In this document: positions 60,825 to 64,000 of the stretch, piece after piece | Numbering within the stretch: the first letter of the stretch is position 1 | How the letters are laid out: the number at the start of each line of letters is the position of its first letter | NCBI GenBank assembly: GCA_018267275.1 | Contig: JAFDYV010000004.1 | Span: 372,001 to 436,000, forward strand | DNA: 64,000 nucleotides | Reading direction: 5' to 3' | Source of the DNA: Bacteroidota bacterium | GTDB lineage: Bacteria; Bacteroidota; Bacteroidia; Cytophagales; Cyclobacteriaceae | Position numbers and translations under genes: made by a program | Notes under the pieces: generated by a model | What the model saw: the letters and a program-made list of their open reading frames with translations, nothing else | Told to the model about the DNA's origin: nothing | Database searches by the model: none

Positions 60825-62078
60825 ATGGTTAAGCATGTTTTATTCTCATTTTTCCTTTCAATAGGCGTTCAGCTCGCCTCTTCCCAAACCCTAGATAGCC
60901 TGGATATCAAAATCGGGCAGATGATTTTGATTGGTATACCCCGCGCCAGCACCGATACGCTGGTGATGGACGAGGTGCGTAACGGCCGCGTGGGCACCAT
61001 CATTTTGTTTGAAAAAAACGTACCCAAAAAGCCCAATGCGTTCGCAGACTTGAAAAAAATCATTTGGGCCTACAAACAAGTGGCGCCCATTCCGTTGTTC
61101 GTTGCGATTGATCAGGAGGGTGGAAAAGTAAATAGGTTAAAAGAAAAGTACGGCTTCACACGTTCTATTACTGCAGCGGCCACGGGCAAATCGAAGTCGT
61201 TGGACTCGGCCAGGTTTTATGCTGATGCCACAGCCGCCACCTTGGCGGGATTGGGTTTCAACATCAACTTTGGCCCTGTGGTTGATGTAGCCGTAGAGCC
61301 TACCAATCCGGTCATTGTAAAGAGTGAACGTTCTTACTCGGCCAACGAAGACAGCGTGGCGTTGTTTGCCAAGGAGTTTGTGAAGCAGCATCGAAAGTAT
61401 GGTGTTATTACAGTGCTCAAACATTTCCCCGGCCACGGCAGCTCTACTACCGACACCCACTTTGGTGTGGCCGATGTAACCAATACGTGGAGCGAACGAG
61501 AACTAAAACCCTACAAGTCTTTGATAGACTCCGGGTATGTTGATGCAGTGATGACGGCCCACATCGTGAACAAGAATTTGGATAAGAACGGCAACCCCGG
61601 CACGCTCTCGCAAGATATTTTGCAGGGTATTTTAAGAAATCGTTTGGGTTACAAAGGCGTGGTTTTTTCTGACGATATGCAGATGGAAGCCATCAGCAAA
61701 CAGTACGGGTTTGAGCAATCCATCATCATGGCCATCCAAGCCGGAGTAGACATTATGTGTTTTGCCAACAATGTGCCCGGCAGCCAAAAACGAAAAGTGG
61801 AATTGATTTTTGCCACGATTAAAGATGCTGTTGCAAAGGGCACCATCACGCCCAAGCGCATTGATGAATCATTCAAGCGCATTATGAAACTCAAACAAGA
61901 ATTGAATATTGATTACAAGACAGAGTACAAGAGGCTGCTGGAAAAAGATCAGCTGCACAATCGATTAACCGTGCAGCAGTTAAAAGCGGCCCGGCAAGAG
62001 ATTAAGTTGTTGAATGAGCAACTCACATCGCTCGATAAAAAGAAGAAGAAAAAGAAGAAAACCCAAACTACTAACTAA
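60825..62078 (+). CDS. Glycoside hydrolase family 3 beta-N-acetylhexosaminidase-like protein, exported
   Basis: A 417-residue protein with a signal peptide (MVKHVLFSFFLSIGVQLASSQ). The GH3 signature is clear: PLFVAIDQEGGKVNRLKEKY, NFGPVVDVA, VLKHFPGHGSSTTDTHFGV (catalytic His region) and FSDDMQMEAI with the nucleophile Asp. NagZ-type enzymes remove N-acetylglucosamine from muropeptides; an exported form may act on chitin or peptidoglycan pieces in the periplasm. It ends in a lysine-rich tail. Confidence 0.93.
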   Translation: MVKHVLFSFFLSIGVQLASSQTLDSLDIKIGQMILIGIPRASTDTLVMDEVRNGRVGTIILFEKNVPKKPNAFADLKKIIWAYKQVAPIPLFVAIDQEGGKVNRLKEKYGFTRSITAAATGKSKSLDSARFYADATAATLAGLGFNINFGPVVDVAVEPTNPVIVKSERSYSANEDSVALFAKEFVKQHRKYGVITVLKHFPGHGSSTTDTHFGVADVTNTWSERELKPYKSLIDSGYVDAVMTAHIVNKNLDKNGNPGTLSQDILQGILRNRLGYKGVVFSDDMQMEAISKQYGFEQSIIMAIQAGVDIMCFANNVPGSQKRKVELIFATIKDAVAKGTITPKRIDESFKRIMKLKQELNIDYKTEYKRLLEKDQLHNRLTVQQLKAARQEIKLLNEQLTSLDKKKKKKKKTQTTN

Positions 62079-62080
62079 GT

Positions 62081-62350
62081 ATGTCAAAGAACATAGCCAT
62101 TGTTGTGCTGATTGTTTTATGCTTGCTTATTTCATTTTATGCGGCTATCCAACACAATGAAGTGAAGAAGCAAATGCAGATTGGCATTGAGCAGGCGCGG
62201 GCTGCACATGAGTGTGATGAAAAATATCAACGCCTTGCCAAAACCTTAGAGGCGAGAGATAAAGAGCTTCGCGCAATAAATCAGGAATTGCAAATGGCGT
62301 TGGAAAAAGCGCGTGATATCCGCAACCAATCTTCGAGAACAAAACGTTAA
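62081..62350 (+). CDS. Small membrane-anchored coiled-coil protein, copy 1
   Basis: An 89-residue protein, two bases after the GH3 gene. An N-terminal membrane helix (MSKNIAIVVLIVLCLLISFY) is followed by a coiled coil (KKQMQIGIEQARAAHECDEK, QELQMALEKARDIRNQSS). No family is recognised. It closely resembles the next gene, so the two look like a tandem duplication. Confidence 0.68.
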   Translation: MSKNIAIVVLIVLCLLISFYAAIQHNEVKKQMQIGIEQARAAHECDEKYQRLAKTLEARDKELRAINQELQMALEKARDIRNQSSRTKR

Positions 62351-62357
62351 AACAAAA

Positions 62358-62612
62358 ATGAAAAAGAACATTGCTATTGCTGTATTGGCATTGTTGTGCA
62401 TTGCCTCTTTCTTTTATGGTTTAATTCAAAACCTAGAAGCGAAAAAGCAGGCAAAAATTGCTTTTGAACTGGCAAAGAAGGTACGCGAGCACCAAGCACA
62501 AGCTGAAGAAAATTTCAGGAGGGCTGATGAGCTATTTCAAAGAACGCGAAAAATGGCAGACGAAGCGATTGCCCGTGAGGCCGAAGCGAAAAAATTAAAA
62601 ACGAAGAAGTAG
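62358..62612 (+). CDS. Small membrane-anchored coiled-coil protein, copy 2
   Basis: An 84-residue protein from ATG 62358 (MKKNIAIAVLALLCIASFFY). It has the same layout as the gene before it: one membrane helix, then a charged coiled coil (KKQAKIAFELAKKVREHQAQ, AEENFRRADELFQRTRKM) with a basic tail. The N-terminal 30 residues align with copy 1 (KNIAIxVLxxLC and ExKKQxxI). It is four bases before the amidohydrolase start. Confidence 0.68.
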   Translation: MKKNIAIAVLALLCIASFFYGLIQNLEAKKQAKIAFELAKKVREHQAQAEENFRRADELFQRTRKMADEAIAREAEAKKLKTKK

Positions 62613-62616
62613 TTAG

Positions 62617-63870
62617 ATGCTGGGCTATCAAATCATTGAACCCACCAGCACACCTGTGCCTATTGTGGTGAGCGTGCCTCATTGCGGCACTTTATTTCCC
62701 TCAGAACTTATCCCTGATTTCATTCCCAAACTTGCAGCCACTCCGGATGACACCGATTGGTTTGTTGACAAGCTGTACGACTTCGCTCCGGCAATGGGTA
62801 TTACCATGATAACCGCTCAGTACAGCCGCTGGGTGGTTGACCTGAACCGCGACCCGCAGAGCAAACCCCTTTACACTGATGGCCGCATCATTACCGCCCT
62901 TTGCCCAACTACCGATTTTTTGGGCAACCCGATTTATGTAGATAACCGAACAGAAGTAGCAACGGAAGAAGTCGCACGCAGGGTTGAAAAATACTACCAG
63001 CCCTATCATCAGAAATTGCAAGAACTGCTGAAAAAAATCCATGCAGAATTTGGTTGTGTTTTATTGTGGGATTGCCACTCCATTCGGCAGTACGTGCCTA
63101 CCATTCGCAAAGAAAAATTTCCGGATTTGATTTTAGGTGATGCCGATGAAACTTCATGTTCAAAGGCATTGATCGAAACATCACTTAAAAATCTGTCGGC
63201 TGCAAATTACAAGTTGCAACATAACGACCCCTTTAAAGGCGGTTACATCACACGGGCTTATGGAAAACCCATTGATAACTTTTTTGCGCTCCAGTTAGAA
63301 ATGAGCAAGGTGAATTACATGGATGATGCGGAAAAGAAGTATGATTCAATAAGAGCAGAAAAAGTGAGGCATTTGCTCAGGAAGAATTTTGAGGAGTTGA
63401 TTGTTGCACTGACGCCCTCACCCCTGCCCCTCTCCCGAGGGAGAGGGGTGGGCTCCGAAAAAACGCCCAAGCAAAAGCTATGGCAGCGAAACCATGATAA
63501 GATTTCAGAAACGTTACTTGAAAACGCAAGGAGTCTAAGAAAGCAACCTACCCTTGCTGAATCCATTCTTTGGGATAAGCTAAGAGATAGAAAGCTCAAC
63601 GAATTAAAGTTTAGAAGACAGCACCCGTTTGAAGGTTTTATCTTAGACTTTTACTGCGAAGAATTAAGATTAGCCATTGAAGTAGACGGAGAGATTCATC
63701 AAACAAAAGAAAGTCTTCAATATGACAAGCTAAGAACAGAATATCTCAATGAGTTCGGAGTTGAAGTACTAAGATTTGAAAATGCTGATGTAGTAAACAG
63801 CTTAGATAGTGTTTTAAATGTGATTTTAGATAAAGCGAATGGAATTAAGTCACGCCCTCACCCAAAATAA
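62617..63870 (+). CDS. N-formylglutamate amidohydrolase-like protein fused to a DUF559 endonuclease-like domain
   Basis: A 417-residue fusion. Residues 1-265 are a complete N-formylglutamate amidohydrolase (HutG-type) domain: VSVPHCGTLFPSELIPDF, SRWVVDLNRDPQSKPLY, LWDCHSIRQYVPTIR, FKGGYITRAYGKPID. Such enzymes release formate from formylglutamate, or act on peptide-like substrates. Residues 266-280 (TPSPLPLSRGRGVGS) are encoded by a palindromic repeat. Residues about 285-412 are a DUF559 domain (TLAESILWDKLRDRKLNELK, FRRQHPFEGFILDFYCEEL, LAIEVDGEIHQTKE), a Vsr-like nuclease fold with DxxxE-x-D spacing. The last residues (RPHPK) also come from a repeat. The insertion has extended a normal hutG-like gene at its 3' end. 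Confidence 0.85.
   Translation: MLGYQIIEPTSTPVPIVVSVPHCGTLFPSELIPDFIPKLAATPDDTDWFVDKLYDFAPAMGITMITAQYSRWVVDLNRDPQSKPLYTDGRIITALCPTTDFLGNPIYVDNRTEVATEEVARRVEKYYQPYHQKLQELLKKIHAEFGCVLLWDCHSIRQYVPTIRKEKFPDLILGDADETSCSKALIETSLKNLSAANYKLQHNDPFKGGYITRAYGKPIDNFFALQLEMSKVNYMDDAEKKYDSIRAEKVRHLLRKNFEELIVALTPSPLPLSRGRGVGSEKTPKQKLWQRNHDKISETLLENARSLRKQPTLAESILWDKLRDRKLNELKFRRQHPFEGFILDFYCEELRLAIEVDGEIHQTKESLQYDKLRTEYLNEFGVEVLRFENADVVNSLDSVLNVILDKANGIKSRPHPK
63412..63448. repeat. REP-like palindrome at the amidohydrolase-DUF559 junction
   Basis: ACGCCCTCACCC at 63412-63423 precedes a perfect hairpin CCCCTCTCCC-GA-GGGAGAGGGG at 63427-63448. It is translated in frame as part of the fusion protein. The same 12-mer recurs downstream. 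Confidence 0.9.
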
Positions 63871-63962
63871 TTTCTGCGTCAACGCAGTCTATCATTGCCC
63901 TCTCCCTCGGGAGAGGGCAGCAGAAAGTATCAAACTTGATGACTTATGATGGGTGAGGGCGT
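63852..63962. repeat. Downstream palindromic repeat block matching the junction repeat
   Basis: ACGCCCTCACCC (63852-63863) is repeated in inverted form as GGGTGAGGGCGT (63951-63962). Between them are the hairpins CTGCGT-CA-ACGCAG (63874-63887) and GCCCTCTCCC-TC-GGGAGAGGGC (63897-63918). The first 12-mer is a direct repeat of the one at 63412. No gene lies in the remaining bases to the window end. Confidence 0.9.
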
Positions 63963-64000
63963 TGGCATGGGGTTGGAAAATAAAAATAAGATGATTAGCA

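Noticed and set aside
1..64000. CRISPR array, prophage or complete insertion sequence
   Set aside because: No regular spaced repeats, integrase, transposase or phage structural genes were found on either strand.

Overview
The window looks like a chromosomal segment from a Bacteroidota bacterium, probably of the Cytophagales or a close order. The signs are TAnnTTTG-type promoter boxes with almost no Shine-Dalgarno sequences, an outer-membrane TonB receptor with an N-terminal carboxypeptidase-like domain, 790-residue FtsX/MacB permeases, an RnfBCDGEA gene order, and many secreted S9 peptidases and small lipoproteins. No rRNA, tRNA, CRISPR array, phage or complete insertion sequence was found. 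Gene content is mostly core metabolism and housekeeping, with a few accessory spots.

Layout. 1-5.8 kb: two thioredoxin-fold proteins, a PLP-dependent aminotransferase, a lipid A type acyltransferase, an SDR oxidoreductase and radA. 5.8-9.4 kb: a leftward three-gene outer-membrane metal-uptake type operon (His/Cys-rich secreted protein, TonB receptor, lipoprotein). 9.5-12.5 kb: a membrane protein, fumC and a beta-propeller protein. 12.8-24.2 kb: one long rightward run, nifJ - DHOD-like - fldA - unrecognised gene - rseC - rnfB-C-D-G-E-A. It links pyruvate oxidation to flavodoxin and then to the Rnf ion pump. 24.2-25.2 kb: a winged-helix/phosphoribosyltransferase regulator with a palindrome over its own promoter. 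25.2-28.9 kb: 2-oxoglutarate-type ferredoxin oxidoreductase korAB and a 2OG-Fe(II) oxygenase. 28.9-35.5 kb: small genes (LEA14-like, receiver, YHS, surface antigen, pdxJ, DinB, DUF1772, acyltransferase 3, DUF2200). 35.5-39.8 kb: two S9 peptidases. 40-47.2 kb: an IF2N-like protein, arfB, DinB, feoAB, a TerB-like protein, a HEAT-cyclophilin lipoprotein and a further lipoprotein. 47.4-52.7 kb: prenyl synthase, rnr, exonuclease, M20 dipeptidase. 52.7-56.9 kb: two genes with apparent single-base frameshifts around an FtsX-type permease. 57-60.6 kb: ppdK and a secreted DinB protein. 60.8-64 kb: a GH3 beta-hexosaminidase, two tandem small coiled-coil membrane proteins, and an N-formylglutamate amidohydrolase fused in frame to a DUF559 endonuclease-like domain bracketed by palindromic repeats.

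How the genes fit together. Pyruvate and 2-oxoglutarate are both oxidised by low-potential CoA-dependent oxidoreductases, and the Rnf complex can recover that energy. Pyruvate phosphate dikinase and fumarase join the same carbon flow. The most unusual points are four. NifJ lacks the usual internal two-cluster ferredoxin domain but keeps its proximal-cluster cysteines. An uncharacterised protein with kinase/phosphotransferase-like active-site motifs sits between flavodoxin and Rnf in the same operon. A ComF-like regulator appears to control itself. A DUF559 plus palindrome module appears to have inserted into a host gene near 63.4 kb.
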